NCBI GenBank assembly: GCA_937925685.1
Contig: CALAMI010000016.1
Location: 5,001-69,000 of the forward strand
DNA from: Candidatus Binatia bacterium
GTDB taxonomy: Bacteria > Desulfobacterota > Binatia > HRBIN30
DNA: 64,000 nt
Direction: 5' to 3'
Position 1 is the stretch's first letter; each line of letters begins with the position of its first letter. Made by a program: the position numbers and the translations under genes. Positions 1 to 9,465 of this stretch are shown here, in pieces. Under the pieces are notes generated by a model. That model was not told where the DNA came from and searched no databases. It was given only the letters and a program-made list of their open reading frames with translations.

Positions 1-1131
1 AAGCAGGAGATCTCCCGCAACAAGCCGTTCGCCATTGATCTTCACCGCGCCCTGAGCGAGAAGCCTTCGCGCTTCACTGTTTGAGGAAGCAAGTCCCAAT
101 AGCGATAAGATGCGCCACACCGGCAATTGCTCACTTTGCTCATCGGGCCACGAAAAACTCGGCATGTCCTCGGGCACCTTGCGCTGTTGGAATTGCCTCT
201 CAAACCGCTTCCTTGCCTCCACACTAGCCACCTCCCCCCAAAACATTCTCACCAGTGTAGCCGCCAGGTCCTTCTTCGCGTCCATGGGGTGTAGCTCTCC
301 GACAGCCAACTGCTTGCGAATCTCGGCAACGTCGCGTTCCGTCAACAACTCGAAGTAACGCAACATCAATTCATCGGAGATCGACATCACCTTACCGAAC
401 ATTTCGTCGGCCGGTTCCGTAACCCCGATGGCGTTACCCAGGGATTTGCTCATTTTCTGCACCCCATCCGTGCCTTCCAGCAACGGCAGCGTGAACACCA
501 CCTGAGGTGCCTGGCCAAATGCTTTTTGGATTTCCCGACCAACCAACAGATTGAACCGTTGATCCGTGCCACCCACTTCCACATCAGCCTGGAGAGCGAC
601 GGAATCGTATCCCTGGATCAAAGGGTACAAAAATTCATGGATACCAATGGCCTGCCTCTGCCGATAACGTTTGGCGAAGTCGTCACGCTCCAACATTCTC
701 GCCACCGTATAATGAGAGCAAAGGGCAACGAACTCAGCCGCCCGCATCTGCTCCATCCATTCCGAATTGAATCGAACCTCGGTACGAGCAGGGTCCAGAA
801 TTTTGAAGACCTGTTCCTGATAGGTTTTCGCGTTACTGGCAACCTCGGCGGCGGATAGTGGCCGCCGAGTTTCAGAGCGGCCCGTGGGATCGCCAATGCG
901 AGCCGTAAAGTCGCCGATCAAAAAAATGACCTGATGGCCGAGCTCTTGAAACTGCCGAAGCTTGCGCAACACCACCACATGGCCGAGATGAAGGTCAGGC
1001 GCCGACGGATCAGCCCCAAACTTAACCCGAAGGGGCCTACCGAGCCTCAACTTGGAGAGCAACTCCGACTCCGAAATGATGTCCACCGCACCCCTGCGCA
1101 GGGCGGCAAGCTGTTTCTCTGCTGGCTCCAC
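1..1131 (-). CDS. tyrS: Tyrosyl-tRNA synthetase, 3' end cut by window edge
   Basis: Class I aminoacyl-tRNA synthetase that charges tRNA-Tyr in the cytoplasm. The reading frame is open from a GTG at 1131 to base 1, giving 377 residues with no stop; the family is usually 400-430, so only the tail is missing. Visible marks are the ATP-binding HLGH (about residues 48-51), [13 protein letters not shown] just after it, and the KMSKS loop (about 227-231). The last ~40 residues start an S4-type RNA-binding domain ([15 protein letters not shown]...VNGERL). GTG is chosen because the only in-frame ATT or ATG-like codons upstream are cut off by a TGA, and a GGAG lies about 11 nt before it. It follows rny, about 170 bp downstream on the same strand. 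Confidence 0.95.
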   Translation of the reverse strand, partial: MEPAEKQLAALRRGAVDIISESELLSKLRLGRPLRVKFGADPSAPDLHLGHVVVLRKLRQFQELGHQVIFLIGDFTARIGDPTGRSETRRPLSAAEVASNAKTYQEQVFKILDPARTEVRFNSEWMEQMRAAEFVALCSHYTVARMLERDDFAKRYRQRQAIGIHEFLYPLIQGYDSVALQADVEVGGTDQRFNLLVGREIQKAFGQAPQVVFTLPLLEGTDGVQKMSKSLGNAIGVTEPADEMFGKVMSISDELMLRYFELLTERDVAEIRKQLAVGELHPMDAKKDLAATLVRMFWGEVASVEARKRFERQFQQRKVPEDMPSFSWPDEQSEQLPVWRILSLLGLASSNSEARRLLAQGAVKINGERLVAGDLLL

Positions 1132-1298
1132 GTCCGATCTCCATCCCTCAATAACCGCTCATCGCTGCTTTGAAGCTAACATTGCGGCCCTGCCCCTGTT
1201 CTCTTTGTGCACGGGACAGTACAAGCGCACTCTCGATTGGCTTCCCCCGGGCTACCGCACCAGACGCCCGAGACACTGCAACCTACCACCGCGGTTCC

Positions 1299-2855
1299 TT
1301 ACCGCGCGATGTCGCTGGCCCGCAGTTCACGAATCACGGTGACTTTGATTTGCCCTGGGTAGGTCATCTCGTTTTCAATCTTACGGGCGATATCGCGCGC
1401 CAAGACTGGGACGAGTTCGTCGGAAATCGTCCGCGGTTCGACGATGATGCGGATCTCTCGACCCGCCTGCACGGCGAACGACTTCTCGACCCCTTTGAAG
1501 GAATTCGTAATTCGTTCGAGGTCTTCCAGTCGCTTCACGTAACTCTCGAGCATTTCTCTGCGCGCCCCAGGCCGGGCCCCAGAGAGTGCATCAGCTGCAT
1601 CCACCAAAGGAGCAAGAATGGTCTCGGCCTTTACTTCCTCGTGGTGAGCGGCAATGGCGTTGACGATTTTCGCCGACTCCCCATAGCGTCGGGCTATATC
1701 CGCACCAATAATCGCATGCGAGCCTTCCACCTCATGCGTCAATGCCTTTCCTATATCGTGCAACAAAGCAGCCCGACGCGCCTGTTTTTCGTTGAGCCCC
1801 AATTCTGCCGCCATCGCGCCACAAATAAAGGCGGCCTCGATCGAATGGGCCAACACATTTTGGGCGTAACTGTAGCGGTATTTCAACATTCCCAAGAGTT
1901 TCACCAACTCAGGGTGAACGCCATGAACACCTACCTCGAGCAATGCTTTTTGCCCAGCTTCGCGAATGTTTTCCTCCAACTCTTGTTCCGCGCGGCGCAC
2001 GACTTCCTCAATTCGCCCAGGATGGATCCGCCCATCCGAAATCAGCTTTTCTAACGCAATGCGTGCAATCTCACGCCGAATGGGGTTGTGGCAGGAAACA
2101 ATCACGGACTCAGGCGTGTCATCGATGATCAAGTCAACCCCTGTTGCCGCCTCGATTGCCCGAATGTTTCGCCCTTCCCGACCGATAATGCGGCCCTTCA
2201 TTTCCTCGTTCGGCAGGTGAACGACGGACACAGTGCGCTCGGCAGCGAAGTCCCCAGCTAAACGCTCAATGGCGATGGAGACGATTTTTTTTGCTCTCCG
2301 CTCTGCCTCGGCTCTTGCCTCCTCTTCAATGACCCGAATCCGCCGAGCTGCCTCGTGGCGCGCCTCCTCGGCCACTTGCTCCACCAGCATTTGCTTAGCT
2401 TCCTCACGAGTTAAGCCGGCCACCCGTTCTAATTGGTGACGCACCTCTTCCAAGGTTTGCTGGCACTGCTGCATCTGTTGCTCCAAAGCAGCCTCCTTTT
2501 CGCGAAGCCGCTCCTCCCGCCGATCCAGCTCGCTGTCACGCCGCTCCAGTTGTTCTCCCCTCCGATCGAGCGCCTCTTCACGTTGCGCTAGCCGTTTCTC
2601 CAATTGCTGTAATTCGCGCCGTCGCTCCTTCGACTCTTGTTCAACTTCCTCTTGTGCCTGTAACAACAATTCCTTGCGCTTCAGCTCGGCATCACGGAGA
2701 ATCCGCTGGGATTCCTCCCGAGCCTCTTGAATCAAGCGTTTCGTTTCCTCGATCTCGGCAGCCCGCGCACCGCGAGCGCGACGTGCTCGAACGAATTCAA
2801 AGCCGAGCCCCGCAACAAAACCGATCACCAACCCAATGAGTAAGTAACTTTCCAC
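1299..2855 (-). CDS. rny: Ribonuclease Y
   Basis: Membrane-anchored endoribonuclease that starts bulk mRNA decay. The 518 residues match family length (about 520). Domains in order: an N-terminal membrane segment (about 3-19), a long charged coiled coil (about 30-190) rich in Glu, Arg and Gln, a KH RNA-binding domain with GREG at about 225-228, and an HD phosphohydrolase domain with the metal-binding HD of LLHDIGK at 366-367. The C-terminus ends [10 protein letters not shown]..., as in Bacillus RNase Y. The start is a GTG preceded by AGGAG at about 10 nt. It lies 27 bp after the 5-formyl-THF cyclo-ligase gene, so the two are probably co-transcribed, with tyrS next. Confidence 0.96.
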   Translation of the reverse strand: MESYLLIGLVIGFVAGLGFEFVRARRARGARAAEIEETKRLIQEAREESQRILRDAELKRKELLLQAQEEVEQESKERRRELQQLEKRLAQREEALDRRGEQLERRDSELDRREERLREKEAALEQQMQQCQQTLEEVRHQLERVAGLTREEAKQMLVEQVAEEARHEAARRIRVIEEEARAEAERRAKKIVSIAIERLAGDFAAERTVSVVHLPNEEMKGRIIGREGRNIRAIEAATGVDLIIDDTPESVIVSCHNPIRREIARIALEKLISDGRIHPGRIEEVVRRAEQELEENIREAGQKALLEVGVHGVHPELVKLLGMLKYRYSYAQNVLAHSIEAAFICGAMAAELGLNEKQARRAALLHDIGKALTHEVEGSHAIIGADIARRYGESAKIVNAIAAHHEEVKAETILAPLVDAADALSGARPGARREMLESYVKRLEDLERITNSFKGVEKSFAVQAGREIRIIVEPRTISDELVPVLARDIARKIENEMTYPGQIKVTVIRELRASDIAR

Positions 2856-2882
2856 GGTCTAACGCTCCTTTCTTGTCGTCAG

Positions 2883-3539
2883 TCAAACGACCCCCTCGCG
2901 ACATACCACGACGCGGCGTTCGGTAACGATCTTGTCCACGCGCACGTCCCACTGCTCGTCAGGCAGAAAAGGTACCCGCTGAAACTCATAAGCCAAAGCA
3001 ATCACCAGTACCGTAACCTTCTCTCGCAACCTCGCCAACAAGCGATCGTAGGCCCCCGATCCGCGACCTAGCCGTACCCCCGTGCTTGACCAAGCCACCG
3101 CCGGCACATAGGCAACGAGGCGCCCAACGTGAGAAAGCGATGAGCCGCCGAACCTCGGTTCCCACAATCCGAACTTTCCACGGCGCAAAGGGGCACCCGG
3201 CTGCCACTGAACAGCGGCCCACTCCCCATCGACAAAAGCCGGTAGAAAAAGGGGAAGCCGGCAGCTAGCTGCCCTACAGAGGAGAAGGCCAGTCGGAACC
3301 TCGTTCTCCTCCGCCAAGTACAGGAGAACACCGCCTCCGGAAAGAAAATCCTCGTGGTCAGCTGCACGCCGCGCTACCGCGTAACCCAGGCCTTGCTCGA
3401 CGCTCCACGGGCTTAGTTGGCGCCGAACCGCACGAAGCGCCGAACGTACTCTGAGCTTTAAAGCTGGCGAGCTCGATCGCAACGCGTCGGCTCCCTCTCG
3501 GCAAGAAGCTTGCCATGGCCTAATGGCACCGTCGCACAT
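2883..3539 (-). CDS. fau: 5-formyltetrahydrofolate cyclo-ligase
   Basis: ATP-dependent enzyme that converts 5-formyl-THF to 5,10-methenyl-THF in one-carbon metabolism. The family signature GRGSGAYDR (normally G-x-G-x-G-x-YDR) is present, followed by the typical tail VDKIVTE. The ATG at 3539 gives 218 residues, about 25 more than most relatives, and its GAGG sits only 2 nt away. A TTG at 3482 with GAGGGAG about 8 nt upstream gives a 199-residue protein starting near the conserved basic helix and may be the real start. The gene stands directly downstream of a candidate structured RNA ending in eight U. That recalls the ssrS (6S RNA)-ygfA pair of proteobacteria. Confidence 0.9.
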   Translation of the reverse strand: MCDGAIRPWQASCREGADALRSSSPALKLRVRSALRAVRRQLSPWSVEQGLGYAVARRAADHEDFLSGGGVLLYLAEENEVPTGLLLCRAASCRLPLFLPAFVDGEWAAVQWQPGAPLRRGKFGLWEPRFGGSSLSHVGRLVAYVPAVAWSSTGVRLGRGSGAYDRLLARLREKVTVLVIALAYEFQRVPFLPDEQWDVRVDKIVTERRVVVCREGVV

Positions 3540-3554
3540 AGCCTCGCCTATAAC

Positions 3555-3696
3555 AAAAAAAACCGCTCTTCTAAGGGATCAACAACGCCACAGGAAGCTG
3601 CGACAGTCGTAAGAGAATGACGCAGGACCTCCAGGCTGACGAATTCATTATGGTTATCGTGTCTTCGCTACAAACGACCTATCCCTCGAAGCTCCG
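3555..3696 (-). ncRNA. Candidate structured RNA upstream of the 5-FCL gene (6S RNA-like position)
   Basis: Hand folding of the minus-strand transcript gives three elements. An outer stem pairs GCUUC/GAGGGAU (3681-3693 region) with AUCCCUU-A-GAAG (3567-3579), about 11 pairs with one bulged A. An inner hairpin pairs GGAGG-UC-CUGCG with CGCAG-CUUCC, ten pairs with a 2-nt bulge. A run of eight U (3555-3562) follows the outer stem directly. It ends 15 nt before the 5-FCL ATG. Linkage of 6S RNA to this gene is known in many proteobacteria, but no 6S consensus was recognised and about 140 nt is short for 6S. A 5' leader attenuator is the alternative. No covariance search was possible. Confidence 0.35.
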
Positions 3697-4713
3697 GTTG
3701 CAGCGAAATGGAGTCCCTCGCTTACGCCGCGCGCCCAGCGAGAGAATTGAGACAGTTTCCTGACACTTCTGAGTTGGCTTTGCCGCGGAGCAGTAAGCAT
3801 CCCCCTTTCTCGACGACTGCGGCGTCTCTGCAGAGGGATTGAGTGGTGACCGAGGCAAGGGCTAGGTCCGAGTGCAGGCGGTATAAAGTGCGAGGGTCCT
3901 CGCACGGACGTGATCCCGGAGACAACCCCCGAGGGCACATGCCAACATCCTAACGAACAGGAGCGCTCCCGCCGGTAGTACAACCCAGCCCGCGAAGTGG
4001 CAGGAGGCCCTTGTAGCTGGCCGAGGCAAGCCGAATACCGGGGGATACTGCGTGATCTTCACGTGCACCCTGCCCCTGCCAAGGTTCTTGGCATCGCACT
4101 CGCGGCAGCGCTTGGATCCCGCTGGGACACACAAATGCGGGGGATAGGAGCCGGAGCAACACAAACCAGCTGCGGAAAGCCAACGGAGTTCCATCGCATG
4201 CCCTTGCCAACACGAAAGGGTTTGGCCCTCACAAACGTGGTACTGGCATTTTTTCGGTACTTGGCCGCCTGACCTCGTTCGCCCCAAAAGCGCTAGCCCA
4301 GCTCATCACGAGGGACTTGTGACGACTCCTTACGAGGTGGCCACCCCACGCCACTCCGGGGCGATCATCAATGGTTCCAAAGCCAAGAATCGGCGACGTT
4401 GAGAGGAAGTTGCGCGAATGCCGGGGCACACATACGGTGTCAACGTAAGTCGTCCCCCCGACGCCCTCCCTGTCTCCATCGATCGATGTGGTCGAAGGAG
4501 TCGCATCCCAGCGATTACCGGAAAGCTTACGTTCCAAGGGCTCCGCGCGCCCTAGCGGGCGGTCGCTTTTCATCCGCAATTGGCAGGGTCATCGCGTTAG
4601 CCTCAGGCCTTCCTGTGCAACGACGAACCGTCCCGGCCGAGGCTATGCAGGCGTAAAACCTTGCAGCCAGGTCGGCACCCAGGACAACCTCAAATACGCG
4701 CGTCGCAAGCCCC
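3697..4713. other. Gene-poor interval between ftsY and the 5-FCL gene
   Basis: About 1 kb with only short overlapping open frames whose translations are Cys/Arg/Pro-rich and match no family I know. The only clear structure is an 18-nt perfect hairpin (GTGCGAG-GGTC-CTCGCAC, 3888-3905) with an AT-rich TTTATA beside it on the minus strand. No tRNA, SRP RNA core, RNase P or tmRNA signature was recognised. It may carry the promoter for the downstream RNA and operon or be a decayed gene. Confidence 0.5.
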
Positions 4714-5817
4714 TCATGTCGGAAAAGCGGCAGCTTCGGAGTGTCCTAACTCCGCAGGGACCACCCGCTCCGCTTTTGGATCGAGTTCCTCACCGAGGAG
4801 TGCCGAGACAAAGGCGCGAGGGTCAAACTCTTCCCAGTCCTGCAAACCCTCGCCAAATCCGACAAACCTGATTGGCAACCCAAACTTGATGGCAATCGGG
4901 ATAACTACGCCTCCTTTGGCGGTACCATCTAATTTCGTCAGGCAAACACCCGTAACCCCCACGGCCTGCGACAAGACTTGCGCTTGAACCACCGCATTTT
5001 GACCATTGGTTGCATCGATGACCAAGAAAACCTCTACATTGTCCTCCCCTAGCTGCTTTTGCGCGGTACGAACGATTTTGCGCAGCTCCTCAACGAGGTG
5101 CTGCTTCGAATGCAGCCTGCCCGCCGTGTCCACGATGACCACGTCCATCTGGCGCGACTGGGCAGCCTGTAAACCGTCGAAGACCACCGCCGCTGGATCC
5201 GCTCCGGCCTGATGTCGCACGCAGCTAATCCCCAGACGCTCAGCCCAAGCCTCCAGCTGTTCCCCGGCGGCTGCGCGGAAGGTATCCGCCGCAACTAGCA
5301 ACACCCTGTGACCGTGACTGCGAAGCCACCACGCCAGCTTGGCTACCGACGTGGTTTTCCCCACGCCGTTGACACCTACCATAACCACAGCCTTTGGCTT
5401 GTCCGTTCGGGTAAAGTTCCATGAGGGGCGTCTGTTCTGCTCCAGAACCCTTATGAGTTCCTCAGCCAGTCTCCTCCCGAGGGTGCGGGCACCCCTCGCC
5501 CCCAGCTCACTGGAGCGCAGCCGTTTGACCAACTGACTGGCCGTTTCCGCTCCAACATCGGCGCTGACCAAGGCCTCTTCAAGCAGTCCGAAGGCATCAT
5601 CGTCGCTGTCTCCACCAAGCCAAATTTCACGCAGGCGCTCGCGCGTTCGTCTCAAAGCCGAGAACAGATGAGACCTCGGCTCTTCTCGAAGCGGCCCAAC
5701 CTCAGTTTTTGCTTTCGCGGGGATTTTCTTTCGTTTAAACCACAGCACCAGTCCCGAACCCACAAGTCCGGCGAACCCGAGGGAAAGGACCGCAAGCGGT
5801 ATCCAGCCCAGTTCCAT
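4714..5817 (-). CDS. ftsY: Signal recognition particle receptor FtsY
   Basis: SRP-family GTPase that docks the SRP-ribosome complex at the membrane. It has 367 residues. Order: an N-terminal hydrophobic segment (about 5-27), unlike the acidic A domain of E. coli FtsY; a helical N domain (about 50-130); and the G domain with G1 GVNGVGKTT (148-156), the ADTFRAAA insertion-box region (178-185), DTAGR (230-234) and TKLDG (294-298). It ends with GFGEGLQDWEEFDP. The start ATG has no good Shine-Dalgarno; a 14-bp hairpin lies 8 nt upstream (5826-5858). It follows smc by 72 bp, the smc-ftsY order common in bacteria. Confidence 0.97.
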   Translation of the reverse strand: MELGWIPLAVLSLGFAGLVGSGLVLWFKRKKIPAKAKTEVGPLREEPRSHLFSALRRTRERLREIWLGGDSDDDAFGLLEEALVSADVGAETASQLVKRLRSSELGARGARTLGRRLAEELIRVLEQNRRPSWNFTRTDKPKAVVMVGVNGVGKTTSVAKLAWWLRSHGHRVLLVAADTFRAAAGEQLEAWAERLGISCVRHQAGADPAAVVFDGLQAAQSRQMDVVIVDTAGRLHSKQHLVEELRKIVRTAQKQLGEDNVEVFLVIDATNGQNAVVQAQVLSQAVGVTGVCLTKLDGTAKGGVVIPIAIKFGLPIRFVGFGEGLQDWEEFDPRAFVSALLGEELDPKAERVVPAELGHSEAAAFPT

Positions 5818-5825
5818 GGGAACTC

Positions 5826-5858
5826 ACGTTAGAGCAAAGCGGCCCTTTGCTCTAGCGT
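5826..5858 (-). promoter_or_regulatory. Long hairpin in the smc-ftsY spacer
   Basis: A 14-bp stem (5826-5839 pairs with 5845-5858, one G-U) with a 5-nt loop lies between the smc stop and the ftsY ATG. No T run follows on either strand, so it is not a standard intrinsic terminator. Its base ends 8 nt before the ftsY start, which lacks a clear ribosome site, so control of ftsY translation or mRNA processing is possible. Confidence 0.5.
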
Positions 5859-5889
5859 AAAATGTAGACGCCGTACGCCACCACCGCGG

Positions 5890-8800
5890 TTATGGCAATC
5901 GCAGTTCCACGGCGAGCAGAGTAGACACCCCTGGTTGCTGCATGGTTACCCCGTAAAGCCTGTCTGCCGCCTGCATCGTGCGTTTATTGTGGGTGATCAC
6001 AATAAACTGCGAGCTGCGACTCATCTCGCGTACCAACTCCATGAATCGCGAGACGTTCGCATCGTCCAGCGGCGCGTCCACTTCGTCAAGGATACAAAAC
6101 GGGCTGGGACGCGCTGCAAACAATGCAAAAATCAATGCAACTGCAGCCAGCGCTTTTTCTCCGCCGGAAAGCAAACTCACGGCCTCCAACCGCTTCCCTG
6201 GCGGACGAACAACGATTTCTACGCCAGAGTTTCCAATCTCGTTGGGATCGGTAAGCACCACCCGTCCCTCGCCACCACCAAACAAGCGAGGTACCACCGC
6301 GCCGAACTCTCGTTGCACGGCCTCGAGCGTAGCCAAAAACTTGGCCCGCGACGCCCGCTCCAATCGGTCGATCGTGTTCTGCACATCTTTTAGCGAACGC
6401 TCCAAGTCAGCCCGCTGCGTGCGCAAAAATTCCGCGCGCTCTTCGGTCTCTTTGAGCTCCTCTAAGACCCCCACACCCACGGTACCAACCTTTTCCAAGA
6501 GGGAGCGCAGGTCCTTCAACTTGGTGCGAAGTTCTTCCTCGCTCCTCTTCGCTTCCTCGGCGGGCAAATCGTCGAGGCTACGGAAATAACGCTCTTCCAC
6601 ACTTTGGCGCAGGTGCTCCATCTGCGCCCGCAGCTCCACAATCTCCAGTTCGGCCCTCGTTTTACTTTCGCGGCAGCCCTCAACTCGCCCCGCGAGACTT
6701 TGAACATCCCTTTCCGCAGCGAGCTTCTCCCTTCCTATGTCTTCCACCCACCGCTGGCAGCGTCCTTCTTCGTCCCGCACTTGCTCCAAAGCACGCTCGA
6801 GCTGACTGCGACGGGCACTGAGCTCACCGACGATCCTCGCGGTATCTTCTGTCTTTTGCGCAGCATCGCGAATCGCGACTTCGAGGGTTCGTAGCCGCTC
6901 GGCAACGGTGATTTCTTCTTGCTCCAATCGTGAGAGCGTCTGCACAAGAGCTTCGTGTCGCTCCCGCTGCGCAGCGAGGCGCAACTCTTGCTCGTGGATC
7001 TGGCGATCCAGTAAATCGCAGCGTCGTTCCGCTGCCGCCACCCGTTGCTCCAGCACTTGGCGGTGCGGCTGCACGCCTATATCCACAGAGGACAAGGCGT
7101 CGAGTTGCTCGTTCACCGAGCAAAGTGACTGTTGGGCTTCGTCCAGCCGCTCCTGCATGCGCCGAGACTCTAGCGCCGCATGCTCTATGCGATCTATCAA
7201 GCTTCTCCTTGAGGCTACCAAGCGATCGACGTCCTTACGGAGGGACAAAAGCTGGACCGAACAATTTTGCAGCCGAGAATCCACCTGCTGCAAAGCTTCC
7301 TCCTCGTCCGCGAATCGGCGGCGCATTTGGTCGTACACCTTTTGCCTTTCCTGCAAATCGCACGTGCCGCGCAACACCTTGTCCGTGAGCTCCTGGATGC
7401 GTCTGCGGCGAGCTAAAATTTCCTCGCCCAAAGCGTCCTCCGTGCCTCCTACAACCACGCCTCGTTGATCAACGGTTTCCCCCGCAGGCGTGACCAAGAG
7501 ATACTCTCCTCCAAGGCTTTGGAGGCAATTCAATGCATCTTCCAGTCGGGGGACCAAGGCCACATGAGCCAAAAGCCGCTCAACCACTGGCCGGTACACC
7601 TCCTCCGCTCCCACAAGATCTGCCATCGGTGTCACGTTCCCCCTGCTGTCCCACAGTTTTGCGCCGTTGTTGGCATGTGGGTGTAGCGGGATAAATGCGC
7701 CTCTGCCCAACCCCTCCTCTTTAAGATGGCGCACAGCAGCCAATGTCGCTTCCCGGTCTTCGACGATCAGACATTGCAAGAGTTCGCCTAAAGCCGCAGC
7801 CACGGCGCGTTCAAGATTCGCTGGCACTTGAATAACATCGGCCACTACGGCCTGGGCCACTTTGGCCCCGTTTTCACCTAGCATCAGTTTTTGGACGCCA
7901 GGTTTAAACCCCTCATAGCGGCGTCGAAGTTCTTCTAACGCTTCCAGCCGCGACTGCATCCGGAGAACTTCATCGGCCAGTTTCTCGTTTTCCTCCTGCA
8001 TGAGGCGAAGTTCGCCTCTCAACCTGCTCACCCTCTCCGCCTTGCGCTGGCGTCGAAGAGAAAGTTCCGCCACCTCTACTTCCAACGTACGGCAACACGC
8101 TCTGTAACGAATCAGTTCGAGCTCGGTCGCTGACAGTTGGGCCGCGCTGTCCTGCATTTCCCGACTAAGCAGGGTAATCGCATTCGACAAATCACTGCAC
8201 TCGCGATTTAAGCTACGGGATTGATTTGCTAATTCGGATCTTCGCTGGCGGGAGTGCAGCTCCGCCTCGCGCCAGGCGTCAAGCTCGCTCCTTAGCGCTG
8301 CCAATTTTGTCGACTCCAAACGAAACGCTTCGACGGTCTGCATTCGCAAAGACTCGAGCCCCAAAATGGTGCACGCGGCCTCCCGCCGGCGCTTTGCCTC
8401 CGCCGATTTTTGCTCGGCTAAAGTGGCAAGCCGCCGCCGCGTTGACTCCAACTCAGCCTCTAAAGCGATTCGACGCTCAGCGCCCTCTTCCCGTTGCCGC
8501 TGGGCAAGGGCAATTTGTTGCGCTACCCCGTGAAGCTCGGCATCCAGCTGAGTGCGTCGCTGCTTGGCCTCGTTCCATGCCGCCCAGGCCTCGTGCTCTT
8601 GTTCCTGATGCCGCTTGAGGGCGCGCTCCAGCGCCGCCAACTGGTCGCGCGCAAGAGCAAGCGCGACATCAAACTCGTTCAGCTCACGCTCCTTGTCTTG
8701 AATCCGCTCTCTCAGCCGGTCGCGCTCCCGCCGTGCCAAAATCAACTCTAGCTCACGAATCTCTTCTTCAGCGGCTCGCGCCTGTTCCGCCCGTTTGGCC

Positions 8801-9465
8801 AATCGCTTCATGTAATTGACTTGTCGATCCAACTCGCGGAGAATGTCACAAACGCGCTGCAGGTTTTCGCGGGTGCGCTCCATCTTGCGCTGAGCAGCGA
8901 GCTTCCGACTGCGAAACAATGTGGTCCCAGCGGCTTCCTCGATCCAAATGCGACGTTCTTCGGGCTTGGAAGCAATGAGTTGCTCTACTCGGCCTTGCTC
9001 GACCATCGCGTAAGAGCGGGATCCAACCCCAGACCCGAGGAACATCTCGGTAATGTCCCGCAAGCGGCAGGGCCGTCCGTTTAGGAGATATTCTGCTTCA
9101 CCGGAGCGATACAACCGCCGTGTCACCTTCACCTCGGCACTCTGGCGCAGCACCTCTGCAACGATGGAGCCCTCTTCAAGTTCCTCCAGTCGGTCACAAA
9201 GGTCGCCCGTCTCCAATGTCAAGGAGACCTCGGCCATATTGCTGGGCGGGACTTGTTCGGAGCCTTTGAACAAAACGTCCTCCATGTGGTTCCCGCGCAA
9301 TGATCGCGGGCTCTGCTCACCCAGCACCCAGCGAATCGCATCCACGACGTTGGACTTTCCGCAACCGTTTGGGCCGACAATGGCGGTCACCCCCGGCGCG
9401 AAAGCTACCACGGTCCGGTGGGGAAAAGACTTAAAACCTTGAACTTCTAATTGCTTAAGACGCAT
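5890..9465 (-). CDS. smc: Chromosome segregation ATPase SMC
   Basis: Condensin ATPase that organises and segregates the chromosome with ScpA and ScpB. The 1191 residues equal the family norm. The N-terminal head carries Walker A GPNGCGKSN (about 32-40). A long coiled coil follows, then a hinge around 520-680 (GVQKLMLGENGAKVA... to DQRGVVVGG), a second coiled coil, and the C-terminal head with signature LSGGEKALA (about 1099) and Walker B CILDEVDAPLDD (about 1124-1135). Start MRLKQLEVQGFKSF is typical. It is the first gene of a minus-strand run with ftsY; the gap upstream to 10515 is unusually long. Confidence 0.98.
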   Translation of the reverse strand: MRLKQLEVQGFKSFPHRTVVAFAPGVTAIVGPNGCGKSNVVDAIRWVLGEQSPRSLRGNHMEDVLFKGSEQVPPSNMAEVSLTLETGDLCDRLEELEEGSIVAEVLRQSAEVKVTRRLYRSGEAEYLLNGRPCRLRDITEMFLGSGVGSRSYAMVEQGRVEQLIASKPEERRIWIEEAAGTTLFRSRKLAAQRKMERTRENLQRVCDILRELDRQVNYMKRLAKRAEQARAAEEEIRELELILARRERDRLRERIQDKERELNEFDVALALARDQLAALERALKRHQEQEHEAWAAWNEAKQRRTQLDAELHGVAQQIALAQRQREEGAERRIALEAELESTRRRLATLAEQKSAEAKRRREAACTILGLESLRMQTVEAFRLESTKLAALRSELDAWREAELHSRQRRSELANQSRSLNRECSDLSNAITLLSREMQDSAAQLSATELELIRYRACCRTLEVEVAELSLRRQRKAERVSRLRGELRLMQEENEKLADEVLRMQSRLEALEELRRRYEGFKPGVQKLMLGENGAKVAQAVVADVIQVPANLERAVAAALGELLQCLIVEDREATLAAVRHLKEEGLGRGAFIPLHPHANNGAKLWDSRGNVTPMADLVGAEEVYRPVVERLLAHVALVPRLEDALNCLQSLGGEYLLVTPAGETVDQRGVVVGGTEDALGEEILARRRRIQELTDKVLRGTCDLQERQKVYDQMRRRFADEEEALQQVDSRLQNCSVQLLSLRKDVDRLVASRRSLIDRIEHAALESRRMQERLDEAQQSLCSVNEQLDALSSVDIGVQPHRQVLEQRVAAAERRCDLLDRQIHEQELRLAAQRERHEALVQTLSRLEQEEITVAERLRTLEVAIRDAAQKTEDTARIVGELSARRSQLERALEQVRDEEGRCQRWVEDIGREKLAAERDVQSLAGRVEGCRESKTRAELEIVELRAQMEHLRQSVEERYFRSLDDLPAEEAKRSEEELRTKLKDLRSLLEKVGTVGVGVLEELKETEERAEFLRTQRADLERSLKDVQNTIDRLERASRAKFLATLEAVQREFGAVVPRLFGGGEGRVVLTDPNEIGNSGVEIVVRPPGKRLEAVSLLSGGEKALAAVALIFALFAARPSPFCILDEVDAPLDDANVSRFMELVREMSRSSQFIVITHNKRTMQAADRLYGVTMQQPGVSTLLAVELRLP

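Noticed and set aside
1170-2054. Plus-strand open frame of 294 codons
   Set aside because: It runs antisense to rny, whose KH and HD motifs are unmistakable.
3862-4287. Minus-strand open frame of 141 codons in the ftsY-5-FCL gap
   Set aside because: Cys/Arg-rich, no family match, no ribosome site; overlapping frames on both strands look equally random.
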